Positions 9,792-18,386 of a stretch of 64,000 nucleotides of DNA are shown one piece after another. Below the pieces are notes generated by a model, which saw nothing but the letters and a program-made list of their open reading frames with translations, had not been told where the DNA came from and searched no databases. A program made the translations under genes and the position numbers. Each line of letters starts with the position of its first letter. Position 1 is the first letter of the stretch. The stretch comes from Pedobacter mendelii (GTDB lineage: Bacteria > Bacteroidota > Bacteroidia > Sphingobacteriales > Sphingobacteriaceae), in the NCBI RefSeq assembly GCF_014635725.1, contig NZ_BMDJ01000001.1:558001-622000 (forward strand), in the 5' to 3' direction.

Positions 9792-10929
9792 ATCGAATAA
9801 TCTCTCTAGAAATTACCATTTTTTGAATCTCAGATGTTCCTTCGTAAATCTGTGTAATTTTAGCATCACGCATTAAACGCTCAACATGGTATTCTTTCAC
9901 AAAACCGTACCCGCCATGAACCTGAATGGCTTCAATGGTAACATCCATAGCCACTTTTGATGCGAATAATTTTGCCATAGAGCCTGCTTGTGTGTAAGGC
10001 AAATCCTGATCTTTTAACCATGCAGCTTTGTAAACCAATAACCTGGCAGCTTCAATTTGAGTTGCCATATCGGCCAGTTTAAATGCAATTGCCTGATGTT
10101 CTGCAATTGGCTTTCCGAAAGATTTACGTTCTTTTGCATATTGCGTTGCCAGCTCAAAAGCACCTTGGGCAATACCCAAAGCCTGTGCAGCTATGCCAAT
10201 TCTACCTCCTTCAAGCGTTTTCATTGCGAATTTGAAACCGAAACCATCTTCGCCTATTCTATTTTCTTTTGGTATTTTAACATCATTAAACATTAAAGAG
10301 TGCGTATCAGAACCGCGAATGCCTAACTTATTTTCTTTTGGACCAATTGTAAAACCTTCCATACCCTTTTCAACGATAAAAGCATTTATTCCTTTATGCC
10401 TTAATGCAGGATGTGTTTGTGCAATTACTAAATAAGTTGAGGCTGTACTGCCATTTGTTATCCAGTTTTTAGTTCCGTTAAGTAAATAGTAATCGCCTTT
10501 ATCTTCGGCAGTTGTTTGTTGCGAAGTTGCGTCAGATCCTGCTTCGGGTTCAGATAAACAGAATGCTCCAATTTTTTCACCAGCAGCCAAAGGTTTTAAA
10601 TATTTCTCTTTCTGAGCTTCGCTTCCATAAGCTTCCAGCCCATAGCAAACTAAAGAATTATTTACAGAAACAACAACTGATGCAGAGGCATCAATTTTAG
10701 AAAGTTCTTCCATAACCAGAACATAAGATATTGCATCCAGTCCGCTTCCATTATATTTTTCAGAAACCATCATACCTAAAAAACCCAGTTCGCCAAGTTT
10801 TTTAACTTGTTCGGCTGGAAATTTTTGATGTTCGTCTCTTTCGATAACACCTGGCTTTAGTTCTTGATTAGCAAAATCGCGGGCGGCTTGCTGAATCATT
10901 AACTGTTCTTCACTTAATTCAAAATGCAT
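9790..10929 (-). CDS. Acyl-CoA dehydrogenase (short-chain/butyryl type)
   Basis: 379 residues, the standard length. FAD enzyme that introduces the alpha,beta double bond in acyl-CoA during beta-oxidation. Visible signatures: AFCLSEPEAGSDA (flavin/substrate loop), WITNGS, and the C-terminal QIYEGTSEIQ, whose Glu is the catalytic base in short-chain acyl-CoA dehydrogenases. ARLLVYKAAWLKD and IQVHGGYGFVKEYHVERL are also typical. A minus-strand -7 box lies about 29 bases upstream of the ATG. Exact chain length is not certain. Confidence 0.93.
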   Translation of the reverse strand: MHFELSEEQLMIQQAARDFANQELKPGVIERDEHQKFPAEQVKKLGELGFLGMMVSEKYNGSGLDAISYVLVMEELSKIDASASVVVSVNNSLVCYGLEAYGSEAQKEKYLKPLAAGEKIGAFCLSEPEAGSDATSQQTTAEDKGDYYLLNGTKNWITNGSTASTYLVIAQTHPALRHKGINAFIVEKGMEGFTIGPKENKLGIRGSDTHSLMFNDVKIPKENRIGEDGFGFKFAMKTLEGGRIGIAAQALGIAQGAFELATQYAKERKSFGKPIAEHQAIAFKLADMATQIEAARLLVYKAAWLKDQDLPYTQAGSMAKLFASKVAMDVTIEAIQVHGGYGFVKEYHVERLMRDAKITQIYEGTSEIQKMVISREIIR

Positions 10930-10957
10930 AACATTTAGGTATAAAAGGTTAGTAAAT

Positions 10958-10965
10958 CAAATGTA
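10958..10965 (-). promoter_or_regulatory. -7 box upstream of acyl-CoA dehydrogenase
   Basis: TACATTTG on the minus strand, 28 bases before the ATG. No good -33 element at the expected distance. Confidence 0.45.
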
Positions 10966-10980
10966 TGGTTTATAGATTGA

Positions 10981-11004
10981 AAATACTATGGCTGCATAGT
11001 ATTT
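10981..11004. terminator. Perfect 10-bp hairpin
   Basis: AAATACTATG / GCTG / CATAGTATTT. It probably ends transcription from the panD-UPF0104 genes on the minus strand, 78 bases beyond the last stop. Confidence 0.5.
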
Positions 11005-11081
11005 ATTTTAATAATTTTCTAAATCGCCACCTTAATTTAGACGCAAATCATAGCTTACATACTAAAGCATGTTATTAAATT

Positions 11082-12074
11082 TTAATGAAGATTGTTTATT
11101 TTTTTTGATCCTGTAAGAACAAAAAACAAGCTGAGACTACCTAAAATTAAAATGATTAAAAGTTGCGAAGAATGCAATATAGTAGCATAAGCCAATCCAT
11201 CTTTAAAAGAAAGATTATATAACACTAAAGCTTGTGCAACCATCCAGTGAAAAACTCCTATTCCACCCTGTACAGGCGCAACCATTGCAAAACTCGAAAA
11301 AACAAGCGCAGTAAATGCTGCATTAACACCCAAACCTGAAGTAATTTGAATCGCCGAAAAAGCTAAGTACATCGATAGGAAGTAGAAAAACCAAATGCCT
11401 GTAGTGTAAAGAATGAAAAGGGGTTTGTTTTTTAGTTTGCTATATGAATTAAATCCCTGTTTTAAGCCAGCAATTACTCGTAATACCTTTTTGTTGAGTT
11501 TTTTGCTTATAAAATAAATTAAGGCCGAAATTATTATGATTACTAATATAAGTAGCCCGAATAACCATAAATAATTTAATGATTTGATTTTGACAGCGAG
11601 GTTAATATAAACGGTTTTGTACAGAAAATCAGAAACCAAATCGTATTGAACGAAAAGCATTAGTAAACCTGATGATAGTAATACAATGATATCAATTAAT
11701 CTTTCGGTAATCACAGTACCGATTGAGGCAAACATTGGAACCTTTTCTGTTTTTAAAATAACTGTACAGCGACCAATTTCACCAAAACGCGGCAACGCCA
11801 AATTTGCCAAATAGCCAATAATTACAGCATGATAGGTATGCCAAAAACCAACTTTATAGTTTATTGATTGATAAAGCATACGCCATCGCAACGCTCTTAA
11901 TAAATGAGCAATCCATAATGCAATAGCAGAAGCTATAACCCAAAGAAAGTTGGCACTTTTAATTTCACGCCAAATTCCAGATAAATCCTGACCTTTAAAT
12001 GCGAGGTATAAAATGCCTACTCCAATAAAAAAAAGGATTAGGTATTTTAGCGCTGATTTAAGGCTGAATGTCAA
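11082..12074 (-). CDS. UPF0104 / lysylphosphatidylglycerol synthase TM-domain protein
   Basis: 330 residues with about eight transmembrane segments and the family patterns HLLRALRWRML, LALPRFGEIGRC and VAPVQGGIGVFHWM. Related domains flip or transfer lipids in MprF, but this protein has no aminoacyl-transferase domain, so the function is unknown; it probably handles membrane lipid or a lipid-linked sugar. It begins 5 bases after panD and should be cotranscribed with it, an arrangement I recall from other Bacteroidota. Confidence 0.85.
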   Translation of the reverse strand: MTFSLKSALKYLILFFIGVGILYLAFKGQDLSGIWREIKSANFLWVIASAIALWIAHLLRALRWRMLYQSINYKVGFWHTYHAVIIGYLANLALPRFGEIGRCTVILKTEKVPMFASIGTVITERLIDIIVLLSSGLLMLFVQYDLVSDFLYKTVYINLAVKIKSLNYLWLFGLLILVIIIISALIYFISKKLNKKVLRVIAGLKQGFNSYSKLKNKPLFILYTTGIWFFYFLSMYLAFSAIQITSGLGVNAAFTALVFSSFAMVAPVQGGIGVFHWMVAQALVLYNLSFKDGLAYATILHSSQLLIILILGSLSLFFVLTGSKKINNLH

Positions 12075-12079
12075 AACAA

Positions 12080-12430
12080 TTATTTTAACAAGTGATTATT
12101 ATCATCAGGGAAAACAAGTATCGGATTGTATTTTTTAGCTTCTTCAATCGGCAAAGAGCCGTAAGACATAATGATAAGTATATCTCCAAGTTGAGCCAGG
12201 CGTGCTGTTGCACCATTTAAGCAAATGGTTCCGGTATTGCGTTCTCCTTTTATTACATAGGTTTCAAAACGTGCACCATTATTATTATTTACTATTTGCA
12301 CCTTTTCATTAGCAATAATGTTAGCCGCATCCATTAAATCCTCATCAATCGTAATACTACCAACGTAGTTCAGTTCTGCTTGGGTTACTTTAACACGGTG
12401 TATTTTCGATTTTAATATCGTAATAATCAT
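12080..12430 (-). CDS. panD: Aspartate 1-decarboxylase (beta-alanine for CoA)
   Basis: 116 residues, the normal length of the pyruvoyl-dependent enzyme that makes beta-alanine from L-aspartate for pantothenate synthesis. The self-cleavage site Gly24-Ser25 is present in NYVGSITID, which would yield the pyruvoyl group on the alpha chain. RYET-equivalent residues appear in ARFETYVI, and NGAAA corresponds to NGATARL. The ATG follows a perfect -7 box by only four bases, so the mRNA may be leaderless. It is next to panC and UPF0104. Confidence 0.95.
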   Translation of the reverse strand: MIITILKSKIHRVKVTQAELNYVGSITIDEDLMDAANIIANEKVQIVNNNNGARFETYVIKGERNTGTICLNGATARLAQLGDILIIMSYGSLPIEEAKKYNPILVFPDDNNHLLK

Positions 12431-12434
12431 TTGG

Positions 12435-12442
12435 CAAAGTTA
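12435..12442 (-). promoter_or_regulatory. -7 box immediately before panD (leaderless candidate)
   Basis: TAACTTTG on the minus strand, then four bases, then the panD ATG at 12430. Transcription would start at or next to the A of the ATG. The -33 element is weak (TTTTTA). Confidence 0.5.
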
Positions 12443-12483
12443 GTAATAAAGGATTGGATGATAAAAATGTAAAATGGAAGAGC

Positions 12484-12553
12484 GATGTAAGATGGAAAAT
12501 GGATGATGGAAATGCTGAATTACACACCCATTTTACATCTCCCATCTTACATC
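12484..12553. repeat. Self-complementary intergenic element, GATGTAAGATGG type
   Basis: Outer arms GATGTAAGATGG (12484-12495) and CCATCTTACATC (12542-12553) pair perfectly, and AAAATGG (12496-12502) pairs with CCATTTT (12528-12534). The right arm supplies the TGA stop codon of panC. A related element occurs at 35265-35350 in the same position relative to another gene. Confidence 0.7.
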
Positions 12554-13397
12554 ACATAATAATCATATTATCAATTAACCTGGTAGACCCGACTTTTGCC
12601 GCAACCAAGGCAACCAAACTATTTTCATCTTTTGATTTCGCCGGCTCCAATGTATTTCCATCAGCAATTGTAAAATAATCGAGTTCCACATCATCAATAT
12701 TATTGTAAAACGATTTTGCTTTTTCTTCAAGTGCTGCTAATGAATAAGAATCGAAATTATCGATAACAAACTGTAAAGATTTGCTTAATACCAATGCGTT
12801 CTTTCTATCCCTTTCAGATAAATGAATATTTCTGCTGCTCATTGCCAAACCATCATCTTCACGAATTATTGGGCAAGTGATAATATTTATGGGGAGTTTG
12901 AAATGTGCAAGCATATTTTTAATCATTAAAACCTGCTGAAAATCTTTTTGCCCAAACATAGCAACATCAGGTTCTACGGCATCAAAGAGTTTTTTCACAA
13001 TTTGGGTAACGCCTTGATAATGGCCCTTCCTGAATTCGCCCTCTAAAAGAAACTCTGCATTACCTAAATCAATGTACCAGTTTTCATCAGCTCCGAAAGG
13101 ATACATTTCTTCAACGTTCGGCATGAATACGCCGTTACAACCTGCATCATCCAGCATAGCCAAATCATGTTCTATGGGTCTCGGGTATTTTTCAAGGTCT
13201 TTTAGATCGGTAAATTGGGTAGGATTTACAAAAATACTGCAGATTATTACATCGGCATGCTCTTCCGCTAATTTAATTAACGAAATATGGCCGTTGTGTA
13301 AAGCGCCCATTGTAGGCACAAGAGCGATTTTTTTACCCGAGGCCTTTAGTGGTTTTAAATAAGCTTTAAGCGCTCCTTTGGTTTTAAATACTTCCAA
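12552..13397 (-). CDS. panC: Pantothenate synthetase
   Basis: 281 residues, full length. Joins pantoate and beta-alanine with ATP to give pantothenate, the CoA precursor. The nucleotidyl-transferase HIGH-like motif is MGALHNGH (His34, His37), with IFVNPTQF and FGQKDFQQ for pantoate binding, and the KMSKS-equivalent MSSRN near residue 185. The TGA stop is also the first triplet of the palindromic element between panC and panD. Both genes of the beta-alanine branch are thus adjacent. Confidence 0.96.
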   Translation of the reverse strand: MEVFKTKGALKAYLKPLKASGKKIALVPTMGALHNGHISLIKLAEEHADVIICSIFVNPTQFTDLKDLEKYPRPIEHDLAMLDDAGCNGVFMPNVEEMYPFGADENWYIDLGNAEFLLEGEFRKGHYQGVTQIVKKLFDAVEPDVAMFGQKDFQQVLMIKNMLAHFKLPINIITCPIIREDDGLAMSSRNIHLSERDRKNALVLSKSLQFVIDNFDSYSLAALEEKAKSFYNNIDDVELDYFTIADGNTLEPAKSKDENSLVALVAAKVGSTRLIDNMIIM

Positions 13398-13467
13398 ACT
13401 AAAAGATATGAGTTAAGGGCGTAAAGGTGTAAATTAATCTAAATGAAACCAAACAAATGCTTGCGAT

Positions 13468-13499
13468 ATTGATAAATAGCATTATTATTCTTATCTTTG
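13468..13499 (+). promoter_or_regulatory. Promoter of the GT5-like gene
   Basis: ATTG (13468-13471), 20-nt spacer, TATCTTTG (13492-13499), matching the Bacteroidota consensus. Leader about 36 bases. Confidence 0.65.
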
Positions 13500-13540
13500 C
13501 AGCTCATTATCTTTTATTTAACTTAATATTTTCTTAGAAT

Positions 13541-14371
13541 ATGGAGATGGCAAAAACGAAGCTGCTGATTGTTACACACGAGATGTCGCCTTTCCTCGAG
13601 CTTACTAAAATTTCTGAAATTACTCGCCAATTGCCACAGGCTATGCAAGAAAAAGGATTCGAAATCCGCATCTTGATGCCAAAATTCGGTAACATTAATG
13701 AGAGAAGAAATCGTTTACACGAAGTAATACGCTTATCAGGAATGAACATCATTATTGATGACAACGATAACCCTTTAATTATTAAAGTAGCTTCCATCCC
13801 GGCTGCACGTATGCAGGTTTATTTCCTGGATAATGAAGAATATTTCCAACGCAAGCAAGTATTTGCTGATGCAAACGGAAAATTTTTCGATGACAATGAT
13901 GAACGCACAATATTCTTCTGTAAAGGCGCATTGGAAACTGTAAAAAAATTAGGCTGGGCACCTGATATTGTTCACTGCCACGGTTGGATGAGTGCATTGG
14001 TACCTGCATACATTAAAACTACTTACAAAAACGACCCTACTTTTAAAAATTCAAAAGTTGTTTATTCTGTTTACGAAGGTGGTTTTACCGAAAAATTAAA
14101 TGCAAACTTCTCTAAAAAAGCAGTTATGGCAAATATGACAGAAGAAGATACAAAAGCATTTGAACCTGCAGATGTTAACAGTATGCATATTGGAGCGATA
14201 ACCCACTCTGACGCAGTAGTTTTAGCAGATGAAAACTTAGATAAAGATTTGTTAAAATTTGTTAAAGATTCCAATAAGCCAACTTTAGCTTATAACTTAA
14301 CCGAAAATTTTGAAAACTTCTACAATTTTTACGAGGAAATTTCAAATGAAGAATTGGTTTCTGTTGCTTAA
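13541..14371 (+). CDS. Glycogen/starch synthase-like GT5 N-domain protein, probably inactive
   Basis: 276 residues, only the N-terminal Rossmann half of a GT5 glycogen synthase (normally about 480). Fold markers remain: EMSPF at residues 14-18, VHCHGWMSALVPAYI, and VVYSVYEGGF. But the ADP-glucose loop, normally P-x-x-K-x-G-G-L-x-D-V, aligns without gaps to PFLELTKISEI: the Lys becomes Glu20 and the two glycines become Thr22 and Lys23. The donor-binding C-terminal domain is missing. So it should not make glycogen; a sugar-sensing or scaffold role is an inference. It has its own promoter and is 22 bases upstream of the DUF4270 lipoprotein gene, with glmS next. Confidence 0.8.
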   Translation: MEMAKTKLLIVTHEMSPFLELTKISEITRQLPQAMQEKGFEIRILMPKFGNINERRNRLHEVIRLSGMNIIIDDNDNPLIIKVASIPAARMQVYFLDNEEYFQRKQVFADANGKFFDDNDERTIFFCKGALETVKKLGWAPDIVHCHGWMSALVPAYIKTTYKNDPTFKNSKVVYSVYEGGFTEKLNANFSKKAVMANMTEEDTKAFEPADVNSMHIGAITHSDAVVLADENLDKDLLKFVKDSNKPTLAYNLTENFENFYNFYEEISNEELVSVA

Positions 14372-14393
14372 TTAGGTATTATTATTTTTAAAT

Positions 14394-15830
14394 ATGAAAT
14401 TTACAAAACAAGACTTATTAACCCTGTTGATAGGTCTTTTTCTTTTTGCATCGTGTAAAAACCCAAATGGTGTTGGCTTAGATGTTGACCCAAATTCGGC
14501 TATACAAGGTACTTTGGTTAACGATCAGCTTGTTACCTCCCAAACGGTAAAAGAACCTGATATGAATACTGCAACACTTTCACAGCACCCTATAGGCTAC
14601 ATGACTGACCCAATTTTTGGTAAAACAGAATCAAGTCTAGGGATGACTGTATGGCCTACAAGTTTGAGTTACGATTTTGGAACATCACCAGTTTTAGATT
14701 CAGCAATTTTAGTTTTAAATGTTGGCACTCAGTTTTATGGAGATACAACTTCTTCAAGATACAGTATAGATGTTTATCAATTAACGTCACCAATTGCAAA
14801 TTACAAAGCCTCCGATGCTATACCTCATAGTACAACACTTTTAGGAAATTTTAATAGTAGAATTTTTCCAAATACGCCAATTAAAATAACTGATGTCGTA
14901 GTTGGAGGTAAAGACACTTTGAGGACTGTAAAAGCTCAAATTAGGATACCATTAAATAAGACGTTTATTCAGAGTACTATTTTAAGCTTACCAACTACCG
15001 GAACATCTACTAATGATAAATTTGTACAGTACTTTAAAGGCTTTTATGCACAAATAAATAAATCTTCATCAACCGGAACCGGTGGTATAGCTTTTATAGA
15101 TTTCGCAAGCACAAATTCTTATTTGCAATTGGTTTTTAAGAAGACAAATACATCAAGTAGTATTGATACTGTTTCTACAAATTTCCCTATAAATACATCA
15201 ACAGGACAAACTGTAACGGCAAACATAACACATGATTACACAGGAACTCCTGTAAAAACTCAATTAGATAATCCTGGTCCGATTACAAGCCCAACGCAAT
15301 ATGGTGTTACTTACCTACAAGCTTTAGATGGCGTTAAAACAAAAATATCTTTTCCTACACTCAAAAGCTTTACCAGTACTTATGGAAAAGTGATTGTAAA
15401 TAAGGCTGAATTAGTGGTTGATTTAAGCACAGGAACTTTTGATTACCCATACTTACCCGCACAACGTTTATCATTATACAGATGGGATATTGCAGAACAA
15501 AATGTAAATGTTCCTGATCACGATCAGCCAGGAACTACATCTTCTGGTTCTACTTATGCAGGAGATTCTAGAGCAAAATCTGATGGGATTTTTGGTGGCT
15601 ATTATGATTCATTAAAAAACAGATATATTTTTAATATTACCGCTTACGTTCAAGATCTTATAGATGGAACAAAAGTTGATTACGGTACATTTTTAGCACC
15701 AACCAGTTTAACCGCAACACCGTTTGATATTGGTCCTTCAGGTTCATCTGCAGCTAGAGCTGTTATAGGATCATTTGGTAACACTACAAACCGATTAAAG
15801 CTTAACATTTATTACACGAAAGTTAATTAA
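14394..15830 (+). CDS. DUF4270 family lipoprotein
   Basis: 478 residues. The signal peptide ends in the lipobox FASC, so it is anchored at Cys 22 or nearby. HPIGYMTDPIFGKTESSLG near residue 64 and the long beta-rich body are typical of DUF4270. The family is of unknown function and, as far as I recall, restricted to Bacteroidota. It follows the degenerate GT5 gene by 22 bases and is closed by a strong terminator before glmS. Likely exposed at the outer membrane or facing the periplasm. Confidence 0.85.
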   Translation: MKFTKQDLLTLLIGLFLFASCKNPNGVGLDVDPNSAIQGTLVNDQLVTSQTVKEPDMNTATLSQHPIGYMTDPIFGKTESSLGMTVWPTSLSYDFGTSPVLDSAILVLNVGTQFYGDTTSSRYSIDVYQLTSPIANYKASDAIPHSTTLLGNFNSRIFPNTPIKITDVVVGGKDTLRTVKAQIRIPLNKTFIQSTILSLPTTGTSTNDKFVQYFKGFYAQINKSSSTGTGGIAFIDFASTNSYLQLVFKKTNTSSSIDTVSTNFPINTSTGQTVTANITHDYTGTPVKTQLDNPGPITSPTQYGVTYLQALDGVKTKISFPTLKSFTSTYGKVIVNKAELVVDLSTGTFDYPYLPAQRLSLYRWDIAEQNVNVPDHDQPGTTSSGSTYAGDSRAKSDGIFGGYYDSLKNRYIFNITAYVQDLIDGTKVDYGTFLAPTSLTATPFDIGPSGSSAARAVIGSFGNTTNRLKLNIYYTKVN

Positions 15831-15849
15831 AATCGCTACATAATTTGTA

Positions 15850-15880
15850 AACCCGTTTGGTATCCCAAACGGGTTTTTTT
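15850..15880 (+). terminator. Rho-independent terminator
   Basis: AACCCGTTTGG / TATC-type loop / CCAAACGGGTT followed by seven T residues; ends the GT5-DUF4270 transcript. Confidence 0.9.
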
Positions 15881-15916
15881 ATGATCATTTTCTGTGAAAA
15901 GTATTTGCAATAGGTT

Positions 15917-15943
15917 TAAACAAACGTTTGTTTACTATATTTG
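15917..15943 (+). promoter_or_regulatory. 18-bp palindromic operator overlapping the glmS promoter
   Basis: TAAACAAACGTTTGTTTA (15917-15934) is a perfect palindrome with the central CG typical of LacI-family operators. It sits two bases before the -7 box TATATTTG (15936-15943), where it would block RNA polymerase. The glmS ATG is at 15963. No regulator of that family is encoded in the window. Confidence 0.6.
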
Positions 15944-15962
15944 GTGAAAATAAAAACAATAT

Positions 15963-17801
15963 ATGTGTGGAATAGTAGGTTATATTGGCTATAGAGAAGC
16001 ATGGCCAATTGTTTTAAAAGGACTTAAAAGATTAGAATATAGAGGTTATGATAGTGCTGGCATAGCCATCATAAATAGTGAGGGCCAAAACATTTACAAA
16101 AAAGTTGGTAAAGTTGCAGCGCTAGAAGAATTTGCAGAAAATCAGGATAAAACAGGCACAATTGCTATGGGTCATACTAGGTGGGCTACGCATGGTATTC
16201 CATCCGATCGTAATTCTCACCCTCATACTTCAAATAACAATAAGCTTTCTATCATTCATAATGGAATAATTGAAAACTATGCAACGCTTAAAGAAGAACT
16301 TTCGTCACGCGGTCATGAATTTAAGAGCGATACGGATACTGAAGTATTAATTCATTTAATAGAAGAGATTCAAAAAATAGAGCAAATTGATTTGCTTGAA
16401 GCTGTTCGTTTAGCTTTAAGAGAGGTTAAAGGAGCTTACGCCATTGTAATAATGGATAGAGAAAATCCTGATTGCCTAATTGCGGCAAGAAAGGGTAGTC
16501 CGATGGTTATTGGTGTAGGTAATGGAGAATACTTTATTGCATCTGATGCTACACCTATAATTGAGTACACTAAAAATGTGATCTATCTTAATGATCATGA
16601 AATTGCATTAGTCACAAAAGATGATTTATTGGTAAAAAGATTAGACAATGTAGTTCAAACGCCTCTAATTCAAGAGTTAGAATTAAAACTTGAGATGTTA
16701 GAAAAAGGAGGGTTTGATCATTTTATGCTAAAGGAAATTTACGAGCAACCCAGATCAATTAGAGATTGTATGCGGGGCCGCATCTATCCTGAAGAAGGCA
16801 AAGTACAATTAGGTGGAATAAAAGAATTTGTTGAAAAACTTAAAAACATCGATCGTATAATCATTGTTGCTTGCGGCACATCATGGCATGCAGGCTTGGT
16901 TGGCGAATATTTAATTGAAGAATATGCCCGCATTCCGGTTGAAGTAGAATATGCTTCTGAGTTTAGGTATCGTAATCCAATCATTACCGAGAAAGATGTA
17001 GTAATTGCAATTTCTCAATCGGGAGAAACTGCAGATACAATGGCCGCAATTGAAATGGCTAAAGAAAGAGGAGCAACCATATTTGGTATTTGTAATGTTG
17101 CAGGTGCTTCAATACCAAGATTAAGCCACGCAGGTGTTTACACCCACGCAGGACCAGAAATTGGTGTAGCATCGACAAAAGCTTTTACTGCACAAGTTAC
17201 GGTTTTAACTTTGATGGCTTTTTACATGGCTCAACAGAAAGGAACCATAACACAATCTAAATTAATTAGTTTATTAACAGAGTTAAACAGCATTCCTGAT
17301 AAGATACAGGTTGCGCTTGAATCTAATGATATTATTAAAGAAGTAGCTGCCAAAATTAAAGATTCAAGAAATTGTTTATTCTTGGGAAGAGGCAGTGGTT
17401 TTCCTGTCGCATTAGAAGGCGCTTTAAAGCTCAAGGAGATATCATACATCCACGCGGAAGGCTATCCTGCGGCAGAGATGAAACACGGTCCTATCGCTTT
17501 AATTGATGAAGAAATGCCTGTTGTATTTATAGCAACCCAAAATTCATCTTATGAGAAAGTAATTAGTAATATACAGGAAGTAAAAGCACGAAAGGGAAAA
17601 GTTATAGCAATAGTTACTAAAGGCGATATTGAAGTAAAAAAAATGGCCGATTACTGTATTGAAATACCGGATGCAGATGAAGCCTTCTTGCCATTATTGG
17701 CAACTATTCCACTACAACTTTTATCTTATCACATTGCTGTTATGCGTGGATGTAATGTAGATCAACCTAGAAATTTAGCAAAATCTGTAACTGTAGAATA
17801 G
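15963..17801 (+). CDS. glmS: Glutamine--fructose-6-phosphate aminotransferase (isomerizing)
   Basis: 612 residues, full length. Makes glucosamine-6-phosphate from fructose-6-phosphate and glutamine, the first step to UDP-GlcNAc for peptidoglycan and LPS. The mature N-terminus starts at the nucleophilic Cys2 of MCGIVGYIGY; the glutaminase domain includes GHTRWATHG. Two SIS domains follow, with CGTSWHAG and SQSGETADT, and the C-terminal tail ends NLAKSVTVE, as in active GlmS. There is no GlmS ribozyme-like leader (only about 20 bases after the -7 box). Transcription may instead be set by the palindrome at 15917-15934. Confidence 0.98.
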   Translation: MCGIVGYIGYREAWPIVLKGLKRLEYRGYDSAGIAIINSEGQNIYKKVGKVAALEEFAENQDKTGTIAMGHTRWATHGIPSDRNSHPHTSNNNKLSIIHNGIIENYATLKEELSSRGHEFKSDTDTEVLIHLIEEIQKIEQIDLLEAVRLALREVKGAYAIVIMDRENPDCLIAARKGSPMVIGVGNGEYFIASDATPIIEYTKNVIYLNDHEIALVTKDDLLVKRLDNVVQTPLIQELELKLEMLEKGGFDHFMLKEIYEQPRSIRDCMRGRIYPEEGKVQLGGIKEFVEKLKNIDRIIIVACGTSWHAGLVGEYLIEEYARIPVEVEYASEFRYRNPIITEKDVVIAISQSGETADTMAAIEMAKERGATIFGICNVAGASIPRLSHAGVYTHAGPEIGVASTKAFTAQVTVLTLMAFYMAQQKGTITQSKLISLLTELNSIPDKIQVALESNDIIKEVAAKIKDSRNCLFLGRGSGFPVALEGALKLKEISYIHAEGYPAAEMKHGPIALIDEEMPVVFIATQNSSYEKVISNIQEVKARKGKVIAIVTKGDIEVKKMADYCIEIPDADEAFLPLLATIPLQLLSYHIAVMRGCNVDQPRNLAKSVTVE

Positions 17802-17813
17802 TTTAACTTTTTT

Positions 17814-17858
17814 ACAAAGCAAGAAAGCCACGAAATAATCGTGGCTTTCTTGCTTTGT
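17814..17858. terminator. Bidirectional terminator between glmS and ssb
   Basis: Perfect 20-bp stem (left arm 17814-17833, loop AATAA, right arm 17839-17858), flanked by T-rich sequence on the glmS side (TTTTTT before, read on the minus strand as A). Serves the two convergent genes. Confidence 0.85.
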
Positions 17859-17871
17859 AATTTATATGTAT

Positions 17872-18309
17872 TTAAAAGGGCAAGTCGCCATTCTCATCAT
17901 TAGGTTGAATTGTAAACTCGTCCTCAATTTTAGATTCATTGTTTTGAACATGACTTACAGACTGTCCGGGTTCAAAATCACTTTTCCTCCCCAACATCGT
18001 AAAATTTTCTGCAACAATCTCAGTTACATATTTTTTAATCTTTTCTTTATCTTCAAAGGATCTAGTACGTAATTTTCCTTCTATATATACAAGTTTACCT
18101 TTTTGCAGGTATTTTGATGCTACTTCTGCCAAACCTCGCCATAAAACAATATTATGCCACTCTGTTTGTTCAACACGCTTGCCATCTTTATTATAAGTTT
18201 CTGATGTAGCTAGAGGAAAGCTGGCTACTGTGACACCTCCATCTAAGTGTCGGACTTCTGGGTCTTTACCCAAGTGCCCGACTAAAATAACTTTGTTAAT
18301 CCCAGACAT
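17872..18309 (-). CDS. ssb: Single-stranded DNA-binding protein
   Basis: 145 residues. OB fold with NKVILVGHLGKDPEVR at the start and TEWHNIVLWRGLAEVASKYLQKG; the acidic C-terminal tip DENGDLPF recruits replication and repair partners. Binds ssDNA as a tetramer. It lies just downstream of mutY on the same strand (78-base gap), so both belong to a DNA maintenance group. Confidence 0.94.
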   Translation of the reverse strand: MSGINKVILVGHLGKDPEVRHLDGGVTVASFPLATSETYNKDGKRVEQTEWHNIVLWRGLAEVASKYLQKGKLVYIEGKLRTRSFEDKEKIKKYVTEIVAENFTMLGRKSDFEPGQSVSHVQNNESKIEDEFTIQPNDENGDLPF

Positions 18310-18386
18310 AAAATATTTTTTTTGGTTAGTTTTCTTTTTAAATGATGCTAAAACCCAAAAAAGGCCAGTTACTCCTATTTTAGCAA

